A stretch of 22,585 bases of DNA from a virus: the IMG/VR virus record IMGVR_UViG_3300034418_000840, positions 1 to 22,585 of that record. One strand, given 5' to 3'. Below the pieces are notes generated by a model. The model worked only from the letters and a program-made list of their open reading frames with translations, did no database searches and had not been told where the DNA came from. Each line of letters starts with the position of its first letter. Position 1 is the first letter of the stretch. Position numbers and translations under genes: made by a program. Shown here in pieces: positions 1 to 6,174 of this stretch.

Positions 1-431
1 GATAAGTCTATCTTGTTAAAGGTGTCCTCATCTACTAACTCTTCTGCCTCATCCAATACAAAGGTTGTAATACCATTTAGAGACTTCAGGGCAGCCGTTT
101 GGTTACCACTTGATGTTCTGATACCTTTGAAGATAATAGAGTTCTTAGTGGTAAGATTTATAATCTCATCCTTTGTGATACGGAAGTCTTGCTGTACTCC
201 CATAAGGTCAATCTTCTCTACGAACTCAGGAATAATAGAAGTCTGTGCTGAGGTCATTGTATATCTACTGAAGAGTATTCGGTGTCCTTCTTCATAAGTT
301 AAGTTCAACAGAAACACTGCTACCCCAAAGGACTTTCCTGAACCCCTACCTCCAGTAACTACAAAGTACCTTGAAGGGTCTTGAAACAGAGGAATGTACT
401 TTTCATTAAGGACTACATTATTCTTACTCAT
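1..431 (-). CDS. terL: Terminase large subunit, N-terminal part (partial at window edge)
   Basis: Translating the minus strand from an ATG at 431 gives 143 open residues that run off the left edge, so the C-terminal nuclease domain is not visible. The ATPase signature is clear: a Walker A motif GGRGSGKS at about residues 27-34, and a Walker B segment TFVLDEAEEL at about 123-132 with D127-E128 as the Mg-binding and catalytic pair. This spacing and the wording of both motifs fit the PBSX/Terminase_3 type of phage packaging ATPase, which pumps DNA into the prohead through the portal. The start overlaps the end of the preceding gene by 8 bp, as expected for a coupled terminase small-large pair. 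The call is confident; the family subtype is from memory of motifs. Confidence 0.95.
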   Translation of the reverse strand, partial: MSKNNVVLNEKYIPLFQDPSRYFVVTGGRGSGKSFGVAVFLLNLTYEEGHRILFSRYTMTSAQTSIIPEFVEKIDLMGVQQDFRITKDEIINLTTKNSIIFKGIRTSSGNQTAALKSLNGITTFVLDEAEELVDEDTFNKIDL

Positions 432-834
432 CCTCTTCGATATCTTCTATTTCTTCTTCAGGCTCTATGTCTATAGTCTGTTCATCAGGTTGCTGATTAA
501 AAGAGAAGTTAATTACTGGTGCAGTTCTTCTTGCAGGCCCACTATCCTCTCCTTTCTCAAGGTGTTCTAAGAACATCTTAATGGCATTTAGCTTTACTGT
601 ATCAGACTCTCCTGACTTAATAATCTCTGCAAGGCTTGTAAAGATACCCTCAGCACCACCTAAACTCTTAATGGCTACTTTGTTAGCAATCTTAGGCAAC
701 TGCTTTTTCTTAGCATCATTCAGTCTTGCTGGCTGTGAAGTAACCTGACCTTTTATCTTTACCTTAGAAGGTAGTCTCTTGTTATTTCTTCTACCATCAG
801 TAGACTTTATTTCATTACTCTTTTGTCTTGCCAT
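424..834 (-). CDS. terS: Probable terminase small subunit
   Basis: This 136-residue protein has a very basic N-terminus rich in Lys and Arg, a central helical part (about residues 50-95) and a strongly acidic tail of Glu and Asp. The small subunit of phage terminases recognises the packaging site and regulates TerL. The assignment rests mainly on position: it lies immediately upstream of terL and overlaps it by 8 bp. The segment around residues 80-115 (VKLNAIKMFLEHLEKG, then VINFSFN) resembles the oligomerisation and C-terminal parts of small terminases of Bacteroidota phages. No helix-turn-helix was identified with certainty. It could alternatively be an unrelated accessory packaging protein. 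Confidence 0.65.
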   Translation of the reverse strand: MARQKSNEIKSTDGRRNNKRLPSKVKIKGQVTSQPARLNDAKKKQLPKIANKVAIKSLGGAEGIFTSLAEIIKSGESDTVKLNAIKMFLEHLEKGEDSGPARRTAPVINFSFNQQPDEQTIDIEPEEEIEDIEEDE

Positions 835-837
835 AGC

Positions 838-1476
838 TTATAAATTTCCCCATTGGTTAGCCATAGCATTAGCTATGCCCATAAATGTTTTACTTCTTAA
901 TGTTCTTCTTTCTTCTGCTGTCTTAGCCTTGCTTAGAGCATCCAAGTACCACTTAGCTTGCCTTTTCTTTTTACCATTCTTATCTTCCCACTCCACAAAC
1001 TCACCTTTTCCAACAAGCTCTGTAGGCTGAAGTAATGGTAAGTTCTTTAACCAAAGACAAGTCTTTTTACTTGCCTGGTCTCCATATTCATAAGGTTGAA
1101 CTATTTGGTCTGGTTTTCTTATCTGACTACTTATAACACTAACAGGATTCTCTAAAGCTATTCTTGGTATAGGAGCGTTTAATAAAACCCTAACAAAGTC
1201 AAGTGCCTCTTCCTGGTTTTTCCACCTGTCCTCGTTTTTAGTTCCATCCTTATTATAAAGCCATCTTGCTCCACTAACAGCTAAGTAAGTACAAGGAGGG
1301 TGAGCAATCATCAAATCCCATCCATCATTAAGAATCTTAGTAACATCTCCTTGTATGTGCCACTCAGGATGTCCTCCACTGCAAGGCAATATATCGCAAC
1401 TAAAGGCTTGATGACCTCTTTCTCTAAAGGCTTTCGTTACTGCCTGGCTTTCTTCACAAGCTACTAATACTTTCAT
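838..1476 (-). CDS. DNA cytosine methyltransferase-like protein
   Basis: This 212-residue protein resembles the short phage family related to C5-cytosine DNA methyltransferases. Residues 57-64 read MIAHPPCT, a motif IV-like Pro-Cys loop with C62 as the candidate nucleophile. ENP at 109-111 corresponds to the ENV of motif VI. The N-terminus, beginning MKVLVACEESQ, is in the place of the AdoMet-binding motif I but lacks the usual FxGxG. A C-terminal segment, KTFMGIANAMANQW, resembles motif X. At 212 residues it is much shorter than a classical enzyme, with almost no target-recognition domain. It overlaps the next gene by 4 bp and sits just before the terminase genes. Likely role: host-restriction evasion or DNA marking. 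Activity and specificity cannot be read from the sequence. Confidence 0.75.
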   Translation of the reverse strand: MKVLVACEESQAVTKAFRERGHQAFSCDILPCSGGHPEWHIQGDVTKILNDGWDLMIAHPPCTYLAVSGARWLYNKDGTKNEDRWKNQEEALDFVRVLLNAPIPRIALENPVSVISSQIRKPDQIVQPYEYGDQASKKTCLWLKNLPLLQPTELVGKGEFVEWEDKNGKKKRQAKWYLDALSKAKTAEERRTLRSKTFMGIANAMANQWGNL

Positions 1477-1748
1477 TTTTTATAATTGTTATTGTATATT
1501 TCTATGTATGTACTCAAGATAGCATCTTGTATATTATCCTTGTCGTATATATACTCAGACTCTTTATACTTGCCACCAAACTTTATAGTAAGTGCATACT
1601 CATTCTTTTGTTTATAGTACTTCCCATCAAACTCTGCCTTTGGTATGCAACTCACATAAATATGTTTGCTGTGACACCAAGACATTTCCTTCAGTGGGTT
1701 GTCTATTGTAGGACTTCCAAGCCTATAAGGATTCTTCTTTATCTTCAC
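1473..1748 (-). CDS. Hypothetical protein, 91 aa
   Basis: I do not recognise this protein. It is 91 residues, rich in Lys, Tyr and Asn, with a His/Cys pair near residues 25-34 and alternating hydrophobic stretches that suggest beta strands (for example EYALTIKFGG). There is no signal peptide or membrane segment. It is tightly packed between a DnaA-like protein and the methyltransferase, with 4-bp overlaps on both sides, which supports it as a real translated gene of the same operon. Confidence 0.75.
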   Translation of the reverse strand: MKIKKNPYRLGSPTIDNPLKEMSWCHSKHIYVSCIPKAEFDGKYYKQKNEYALTIKFGGKYKESEYIYDKDNIQDAILSTYIEIYNNNYKK

Positions 1749-2251
1749 TCAATACCTTTTACCTTACGCATTACCTTTACAAAGACATCCAGCTTGCTGT
1801 AGACCTCATCAATGTCCTCTTCTGACAAACCCTCTATCATATTCTCAAGAGTAGTATTGTGATTCAGTAATAAAGATAACTTCTGCTTTAGGCTTTTGTT
1901 TTCTTCCTCTACCTCATTTAAACGCTCTCTAATGGACTTTGAGGCTTCTAAGGCTTCTATAGGTCTTTCTTCCTTAATAGTGTCTACAATGTCTTCATAT
2001 AGCTCCTTAAACCTTTTATCTTGCATTGCATAGTCAAACACTGTCTTAATGCTATGCATCACTGTAGAGTGGTCTCTATCAATAGCCTTACCTACTTTAC
2101 TTAGGCTGTAGAACTCTGTGAGTTCCTCTCTTGCTATTTTACAGAAGATACTTCTTGCAAAGGCTAAGTCAGTATGTCTTTCTCTTGTATCAATTCTTTT
2201 TCCTATTTGTTTTTCAATCGTTCCCTTTAATCGTTCTAATTCTGTTTTCAT
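1745..2251 (-). CDS. DnaA domain IV-like DNA-binding protein with C-terminal coiled coil
   Basis: Residues about 20-75 match the C-terminal DNA-binding domain of the replication initiator DnaA. The signature helix-turn-helix segment is present as SKVGKAIDRDHSTVMHSIKT (about 51-70), including the DHSTV core that contacts the DnaA box in bacterial DnaA. The AAA+ ATPase module is absent. Residues about 100-140 form a heptad-like coiled coil rich in Glu, Lys and Leu. The protein therefore probably binds DNA as a dimer or oligomer but cannot hydrolyse ATP. It may mark the phage origin, compete with host DnaA, or regulate transcription. The ATG is preceded by a purine-rich GAAAGAGA and overlaps the upstream gene by 38 bp. 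The domain call is strong; the role is inference. Confidence 0.85.
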   Translation of the reverse strand: MKTELERLKGTIEKQIGKRIDTRERHTDLAFARSIFCKIAREELTEFYSLSKVGKAIDRDHSTVMHSIKTVFDYAMQDKRFKELYEDIVDTIKEERPIEALEASKSIRERLNEVEEENKSLKQKLSLLLNHNTTLENMIEGLSEEDIDEVYSKLDVFVKVMRKVKGIE

Positions 2252-2567
2252 AAATCTCTTTCAGTATATCTTGATAAATGAGCTGGCTAACTCTTTTGTG
2301 TTCTTCTGATGTCATTAATATCTCATCTTCATCTACATCAGAAACCTCATCAAACCTCTTGTCCATTATGTCATTGATTTTGTCTACCGCTCTTTTAACA
2401 CCTTCACAAGCTAAGTAGTCCTCTTGCTCTTCAAAGAACTCTATCATTTCTAAATAGACATCTTCTTCATTAAAGATAAGCCAAGAAGTTAATGTGGTCT
2501 CATAGATGATTCTGATTATCTGCTCATCAGACTTGCCATCATAATTATAAAATTCCTCTATAAACAT
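2214..2567 (-). CDS. Hypothetical acidic protein, 117 aa
   Basis: This 117-residue, very acidic protein appears to be all-helical. I do not recognise a family. The middle part (residues about 35-85) is rich in Glu and Asp with hydrophobic residues at helical spacing, and there is no membrane segment. It overlaps the exonuclease gene upstream by 23 bp and the DnaA-like gene downstream by 38 bp, so it belongs to the same transcript. An acidic helical protein in an early phage region could be a DNA mimic or a partner of a host enzyme, but nothing in the sequence proves that. Confidence 0.75.
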   Translation of the reverse strand: MFIEEFYNYDGKSDEQIIRIIYETTLTSWLIFNEEDVYLEMIEFFEEQEDYLACEGVKRAVDKINDIMDKRFDEVSDVDEDEILMTSEEHKRVSQLIYQDILKEIYENRIRTIKGND

Positions 2568-3327
2568 TGTTTGTTATTAACTCTTCTGAGTTGTCTTGCA
2601 TAAAGAACTCTTTGTAGATGTTTACTGCATCTGAAATCTGTACGCTTCCTAACTCTAAGAAGTTTTCACTACACTCAAATATACCAATATCTAAGTTAGT
2701 TTTGTCAACAACAAGAAAAATAAATTCGGTTGCTCCGAATATCTGTAAGTAGAGTGAGGCTTGTAGTGAATAGTTGTATTTGTTTGCAGCCCACATAAAC
2801 TCCTTAACGCTACCGCTGGTAGTCTTTAAGTCAATAATAGTAGAGCCATCTTTAGTCATTGCATCAGCCTTTGCTCTGAAGGGTAGGTCGTATAACATAC
2901 CAACTCCTGGTACTTCATAGTTGCAATCATCAAGTAAGTATGAGGCATCTGCATTAGACTTTACCGCATCTGCTATCCAGTAAGCATTTTCCATCTCACT
3001 TCTTGTGTAAACAAGGTGACTGCCTAATTCTGCTACTGCTTCCTTATATGCCTTAGTAGCCTTAGTACCATCTACAATAGTTAACTCATCTAACCTGTGA
3101 GGCTCAAGTACTGATAAGTGTACTAACTGACCATCCCTTAATGCTTGGCTATTAGTATCTGTTCTTCTTAGTGACTTTCTGTAAGCCTTTGGTGATTGTA
3201 ATAGTTGTTTAAGTGATGAGCTACTTAGTGCGTTCTGTCCTAAGTGTCCGTAGTAAAACTCATCATTGACCATCTCTTTTAAGATGTCCTCTTTATTCCA
3301 TTGTTCTCCGTTTAGTAATGTAATCAT
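2545..3327 (-). CDS. RecE/Cas4-type PD-(D/E)XK exonuclease
   Basis: This 260-residue protein carries the motifs of the phage exodeoxyribonuclease VIII (RecE-like, PDDEXK_1) family: a conserved His in GQLVHLSVLEP (H70), an acidic residue at E138, RAKADAM with D155, and the core IIDLKTT with D166 and K168. It ends the nuclease core with a Gln-Tyr motif (YSLQASLYLQI, Q189). These residues bind metal and cut DNA. Such enzymes resect double-stranded DNA to give single-stranded tails for an annealing protein; the ERF-type protein at 7369-7926 is the obvious partner, although it lies about 4 kb upstream and behind another promoter. The gene overlaps both neighbours (4 and 23 bp). Confidence 0.88.
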   Translation of the reverse strand: MITLLNGEQWNKEDILKEMVNDEFYYGHLGQNALSSSSLKQLLQSPKAYRKSLRRTDTNSQALRDGQLVHLSVLEPHRLDELTIVDGTKATKAYKEAVAELGSHLVYTRSEMENAYWIADAVKSNADASYLLDDCNYEVPGVGMLYDLPFRAKADAMTKDGSTIIDLKTTSGSVKEFMWAANKYNYSLQASLYLQIFGATEFIFLVVDKTNLDIGIFECSENFLELGSVQISDAVNIYKEFFMQDNSEELITNNVYRGIL

Positions 3328-3614
3328 ATCTGTTTTTCTAAATGTTCTAATTTCTTTTCGTAATACTCTATGGTCTCTACTAACCTTCTCATTCTGCCTA
3401 CTCTAACAGAGTCTGCGAACTTCAGGTCATCATTTTCCATTTCAAGTTTGGTGTTGTATATCATAATCTCTCTCATACAATCACCCATCTTTAGCACCTT
3501 TTCAGTAGGGTTCTTATCTGTGGCTTCCTTAATTGCTTTAGCAAGAAAATCCATAGCATCTAAGTACCTTTCCTTACGCTGTACATCCTTTATGTCTTTA
3601 AACATCTGAAGCAT
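3324..3614 (-). CDS. Hypothetical helical protein, 96 aa
   Basis: This 96-residue protein is predicted from its sequence to be almost entirely helical, rich in Lys, Glu, Met and Leu. A likely coiled coil covers the last 35 residues (VETIEYYEKKLEHLEKQI). No family is recognised. It overlaps the exonuclease gene by 4 bp, which suggests translational coupling and perhaps a small accessory role to that enzyme. It also overlaps the upstream small membrane-protein gene by 17 bp. Confidence 0.7.
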   Translation of the reverse strand: MLQMFKDIKDVQRKERYLDAMDFLAKAIKEATDKNPTEKVLKMGDCMREIMIYNTKLEMENDDLKFADSVRVGRMRRLVETIEYYEKKLEHLEKQI

Positions 3615-3744
3615 CTTCTAAATGTAATAGGTAGACAATAATAAATGCTAATAGAAGTGTGTTAATGTCAATAGGTAAAAGTGCGTTAAGCACTGATAGT
3701 CCTAAGAAGAACACAAAGGTCAGTAGGTAATGTTGCCACTTCAT
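3598..3744 (-). CDS. Small two-helix membrane protein, 48 aa
   Basis: A short gene read from ATG at 3744 to TAA at 3598. The 48-residue product begins MKWQHYLLTFVFFLGLSV and contains two hydrophobic stretches, about residues 6-21 and 25-41, joined by a short turn (LLPIDINT), then ends with a short acidic tail. It is probably a small inner-membrane protein. Its ATG overlaps the stop of the upstream 50-residue gene in an ATGA arrangement, and a purine-rich AAGAAG precedes the start, so it is likely translated. Function unknown; small membrane proteins in early phage operons are sometimes superinfection-exclusion or host-takeover factors, which is speculation here. Confidence 0.65.
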   Translation of the reverse strand: MKWQHYLLTFVFFLGLSVLNALLPIDINTLLLAFIIVYLLHLEDASDV

Positions 3745-3893
3745 TTCTTCTTGTTTCTATCTCTCCAAGTTACATAGCACACAGCTAATCTTTGGTCTTG
3801 TCGTTTGTACTCAATCATCATCTGATTGTCTGACATACATCTGCTAACAAACTCTTCTTGAGTTTCATTAGCCTTTGGTTTTGGTAATGGCAT
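3741..3893 (-). CDS. Small conserved phage protein (PKP...SRCM...W motif), 50 aa
   Basis: A 50-residue gene from ATG at 3893 to TGA at 3741. The product starts MPLPKPKANETQEEFVSRCM and continues with QRLAVCYVTW near residues 35-44. From memory, this combination of a Pro-rich start, SRCM and QR-AVC-xxxW recurs in many phage proteins, both as short standalone proteins and at the N-terminus of larger head-maturation proteins. Two cysteines (19 and 39) are part of the pattern. Here it is free-standing and ends in a basic DRNKKK tail. It overlaps the next gene by 4 bp (ATGA) and the preceding gene by 26 bp. Its molecular function is not known to me. Confidence 0.78.
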   Translation of the reverse strand: MPLPKPKANETQEEFVSRCMSDNQMMIEYKRQDQRLAVCYVTWRDRNKKK

Positions 3894-4179
3894 CTTGTTG
3901 TGATTTTTCTATTTCTAATTGTAAATTTGCTAAGGCTCTCCAAGCTACTTTTGCTGAGTGCCTAATGTTGTCATCATCTATTTGTCCAGCTTGTAGCGTA
4001 TGTCTAAGCATAGCGTCTAAGTGGTCATTAGACTTCTCTCTATCCCAATGGAGTGGTTTATCAGGATGGTGCTGTTGGTTACCTGCCCAAGAACAATGGG
4101 CTACCTCAAACAAAGCATCAGGGAAATACTTAAACACTCCTGAGAATATAGGGTGCTTCTTTCTGTTAGTAGATGGCAT
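3868..4179 (-). CDS. dATP/dGTP diphosphohydrolase-like domain protein (DUF5664-like)
   Basis: From the ATG at 4179 the protein has 103 residues. An in-frame TTG six bases upstream is a weaker start. The wording of the whole domain matches the phage family annotated as the N-terminal domain of dATP/dGTP diphosphohydrolase: HPIFSGVFKYFPDALFEVAH, then the conserved KPLHWDREKSNDHLDAMLRH and RHSAKVAWRALANLQLE. Conserved His, Asp and Glu residues in the second segment are the likely metal and active-site positions. Members probably act on deoxynucleotides in the phage-infected cell. No PurZ-like adenylosuccinate synthase is visible here, so there is no evidence for diaminopurine DNA. The start overlaps the upstream 53-residue gene by 14 bp. 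Confidence 0.72.
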   Translation of the reverse strand: MPSTNRKKHPIFSGVFKYFPDALFEVAHCSWAGNQQHHPDKPLHWDREKSNDHLDAMLRHTLQAGQIDDDNIRHSAKVAWRALANLQLEIEKSQQDAITKTKG

Positions 4180-4327
4180 TGTCAATCTGTCTGATTAGGT
4201 CTCTTAGTTCCCAATGTTCAAACCTACCTGCAATCTCTCCGTTGTAGGTCTTGATTCTGACATCATACCAATGCTTGTCTTTTTGTTCGTCTCTGCCTAT
4301 TGGCTCAACTTTTACTGTAAAGTTCAT
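4166..4327 (-). CDS. Small hypothetical protein, 53 aa, first gene after promoter
   Basis: Read from ATG at 4327 to TAA at 4166. The 53-residue product starts MNFTVKVEPIGRDEQKDKHW and contains alternating hydrophobic residues (VRIKTY, GEIAGRF) typical of a small beta sheet, followed by a helix (ELRDLIRQIDNAI). I recognise no family. It is the first gene behind a near-consensus Bacteroidota promoter (4350-4380), with a leader of roughly 15-20 nt and no Shine-Dalgarno sequence. Its end overlaps the DUF5664-like gene by 14 bp, which supports it as the head of this operon. Confidence 0.75.
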   Translation of the reverse strand: MNFTVKVEPIGRDEQKDKHWYDVRIKTYNGEIAGRFEHWELRDLIRQIDNAIY

Positions 4328-4349
4328 ATACTTGATTTTTATGTTTAAT

Positions 4350-4380
4350 CAAATATATAAACAATTTGTGGATATGTCAA
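4350..4380 (-). promoter_or_regulatory. Bacteroidota-type promoter (TTG-N20-TATATTTG)
   Basis: On the minus strand the -33 element TTGAC starts at 4380 and the -7 element TATATTTG lies at 4357-4350. It matches TAnnTTTG exactly and the spacing is 20 bases. It sits in a 58-bp gap between two genes and would start RNA near 4343, about 16 nt before the ATG at 4327. The spacing is identical to that of the promoter at 8336-8366. It probably drives the operon from 4327 to terL. Confidence 0.8.
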
Positions 4381-4385
4381 TACCC

Positions 4386-4790
4386 TTAGTTAAATTTTAA
4401 CAAAGTATATCCTTTTGTAATATCAAAGTAACCTACTTCCTTAGTAACCTTAGTAAAGTCATTAAAGTAAGTGGTCTTAGGAACGCTCCTTAGTTCCCAT
4501 ATCCCGTTATGCTTTCTCATATCAAAAGCGTAGACTCCTTTAGGTGTGCTATTGATATACACAGGTACATCATTATGCTTACTACATTCCTTTATTACAG
4601 CATCATACTTATCCTTCTGTATCATCAGTTCAGGATAATGTGTTCTTCTGCATTTAAGTTCTATGCGGTGTTTCCTCTCAGGAGAGTAACAATCCCATCT
4701 ACTGGCAGGATTCTTAGCCTTAGTAAGGTCAGGATAATAGTTTTCTTTAAGCCAATCGAATAGCTCTGCTTCTTCACTGATAAGTTTCAA
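4386..4790 (-). CDS. PD-(D/E)XK nuclease-like protein, 134 aa
   Basis: This 134-residue protein has a possible nuclease core: an acidic residue in SRWDCYSPERKHR (about D33) followed by RIELKCRRTHYPELMI, where ELK (about E44-K46) fits the second half of a PD-(D/E)XK motif. The following KDKYDAVIKEC helix and the strand PVYINSTPKGVYAFDM also suit that fold. From memory, similar proteins are common in Bacteroidota phages and carry the same KCRRTHYPELM wording. The function may be a resolvase-like or repair endonuclease; this is inference from the motif only. It overlaps the upstream gene by 17 bp and ends just before the promoter at 4350-4380, so it closes its operon. Confidence 0.65.
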   Translation of the reverse strand: MKLISEEAELFDWLKENYYPDLTKAKNPASRWDCYSPERKHRIELKCRRTHYPELMIQKDKYDAVIKECSKHNDVPVYINSTPKGVYAFDMRKHNGIWELRSVPKTTYFNDFTKVTKEVGYFDITKGYTLLKFN

Positions 4791-5217
4791 AATATTGTTT
4801 TAATTGGTCATACATAGATTTCAAACAAGGTGTACAAGAAGTCATCTTTTTTCTTTCGTTAAACACCCTGTTGTAAGTATTGATTAGCATTTGCTTTTGC
4901 AAACCACCCAATACTTTAGTGTTAGATTCAAATAGGTCAGATAAGAAGGCATACTCATCTTCTAATAGACAATTAGGTTTCTTATAAGAAAACATTTTAT
5001 TCAGTGCTTCCTTACGCTGGTCACATCCGCAGTCCTCTCCTGCTAAAAACTTTACCGCTGCTTTGATTCCTGTAGCCTCAGTAATCTTTTCAATGCTATC
5101 TCCCAAGCCCTTTGATGAGGCTTCTTGCCTCTTCTTCCAAGCCTTGTATTCTTTAGTACGCTTGTCCAAGTTTTCATAATACTCTTTTTCTTCTTCGTAT
5201 TTACTTATTGAGTCCAT
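4774..5217 (-). CDS. Conserved Cys-rich phage protein of unknown function, 147 aa
   Basis: The 147-residue protein begins with a charged helix (about 1-35). A conserved-looking core follows, GLGDSIEKITEATGIKAAVK (about 37-56), then AGEDCGCDQRKEALNKMF with a Cys-Gly-Cys-Asp motif. A second cysteine pair (CTPCLKS) lies near the C-terminus. I recall this core, with the CGCD motif, in many tailed phages and their relatives, but no function is known to me. The four cysteines could bind zinc. It is separated from the sigma-like gene by a single base and overlaps the next gene by 17 bp. Confidence 0.75.
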   Translation of the reverse strand: MDSISKYEEEKEYYENLDKRTKEYKAWKKRQEASSKGLGDSIEKITEATGIKAAVKFLAGEDCGCDQRKEALNKMFSYKKPNCLLEDEYAFLSDLFESNTKVLGGLQKQMLINTYNRVFNERKKMTSCTPCLKSMYDQLKQYFETYQ

Positions 5218-5218
5218 A

Positions 5219-5764
5219 TTAAATTAAATTATAATCTCCGTTACAAAAGTCCTCATAGTCTTCAGAGAACTTTTCTTTTAATATACGCTTATTCTCTCTC
5301 ATTGAGTTAAAGATACTGGTTAGGCTGATTCCTGAGCCATTAGCAATATCTCTTAGGCTGTAATCACTTTTAAGGTACTTCTCAGACAATATCTTATCAT
5401 ACTTATGCCAAGTGTTCATCTCAGCACTAATCTTGCCCATAAGCCTTTCAAATGCAGCATCTACCGCCTCATCAAAAAAGAACTCTCTAAGCTCCGTATC
5501 TATTACATCGTCTTCTCTAATCTCAAAGAAAGTGAATTTACTTGATGCGTTCATATAAGTTCGGTACATATTCTTCAAGGTGATATAAACAAAGAATCTG
5601 TTTACCTCATCGTCATTGTACATTATGCGGTTCTCGTCTTTTACATACTTATGCATACGCAAGTACATAGACTGCACTAAATCTTGAGCTAAATCTTTGT
5701 CTGCCCCAAAGCCTCTTACCATACGAACCCATACTTTATGGTTTTCTGCTAACTTTTCAAGCAT
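5219..5764 (-). CDS. Sigma-70 family-like RNA polymerase sigma factor
   Basis: From the ATG at 5764 the protein has 181 residues. Near the N-terminus, DKDLAQDLVQSMYLRMHKYV resembles region 2 of ECF-type sigma factors, which bind the polymerase clamp and the -10/-7 element. The C-terminal part (YSLRDIANGSGISLTSIFNS and following basic helix) resembles the region 4 helix-turn-helix that reads the -35/-33 element. An upstream ATG at 5848 would add 28 residues, but that stretch is Cys/Lys/Asn-rich and lies over the 3' end of the RusA gene (100-bp overlap), so the shorter start (16-bp overlap) is preferred. Likely role: directing host RNA polymerase to phage promoters. It could instead be a related DNA-binding regulator. 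Confidence 0.78.
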   Translation of the reverse strand: MLEKLAENHKVWVRMVRGFGADKDLAQDLVQSMYLRMHKYVKDENRIMYNDDEVNRFFVYITLKNMYRTYMNASSKFTFFEIREDDVIDTELREFFFDEAVDAAFERLMGKISAEMNTWHKYDKILSEKYLKSDYSLRDIANGSGISLTSIFNSMRENKRILKEKFSEDYEDFCNGDYNLI

Positions 5765-6174
5765 TGTATTTGTATTATTATTTGGTTGTCTGTTCCGTAG
5801 TACTTTTTTACATTGTCCATCGCAACTACATTTTGGTCTCTTTCCCATACTATTCCCTCAAGGGCATCAAATAAAGGTTTGTTAAGGTTGTCTTGTAAGT
5901 CAGGCTTTGTTACTTTATATTGAAGGTAAGTAGAATTTCTTTTCTTCGCTGAAAAACTTTTAGGGTACTCAAAGATATAATGCAGTTGAGTAATATGAAT
6001 TGGTGTATCTGCCTTAATGCAAGAAAAGCCATCAGGGAGTTGCTCCTTGACAGCTTCTATTATTTGGTTTTTATAGTCGGTGATTTTCTTCGGCTGATAG
6101 GTTCTGCCAAACTTAGTAACTCTGACCGACTGATGCGGTACTGGCTTAATATTTATTCTTAGGCTTAGTTGCAT
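5749..6174 (-). CDS. RusA-like Holliday junction resolvase
   Basis: This 141-residue protein has the RusA family pattern: an N-terminal strand IKPVPHQSVRVTK, a YQPKKITDYKNQI segment, and the catalytic block KPDLQDNLNKPLFDALEGIV followed by WERDQNVV. The acidic residues D92, D95, D103 and D113 match the positions that bind metal in RusA-type enzymes. The enzyme cuts four-way DNA junctions made during recombination-dependent replication and so prepares DNA for packaging. It overlaps the NTPase gene upstream by 29 bp and sits within the recombination cluster with the ERF protein. Length and motifs are normal for the family. Confidence 0.9.
   Translation of the reverse strand: MQLSLRINIKPVPHQSVRVTKFGRTYQPKKITDYKNQIIEAVKEQLPDGFSCIKADTPIHITQLHYIFEYPKSFSAKKRNSTYLQYKVTKPDLQDNLNKPLFDALEGIVWERDQNVVAMDNVKKYYGTDNQIIIQIQCLKS

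Noticed and set aside
3868-4179. A diaminopurine (Z) genome, suggested by the dATP/dGTP diphosphohydrolase-like domain.
   Set aside because: No PurZ or matching polymerase is present here, and this domain also occurs in phages with ordinary DNA.
4367-4375. A 9-mer one mismatch from a DnaA box (ATATCCACA on the minus strand) in the promoter spacer, and a similar one at 8331-8339 on the plus strand.
   Set aside because: About five one-mismatch 9-mers are expected by chance in a window of this size even at even base composition, and more in AT-rich DNA; there is no cluster. Not strong enough to call an origin.
5765-5848. A longer N-terminus for the sigma-like protein starting at 5848.
   Set aside because: The extra 28 residues lie over the end of the RusA gene, are low in family-like character, and would need a 100-bp overlap. 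The ATG at 5764 fits better.
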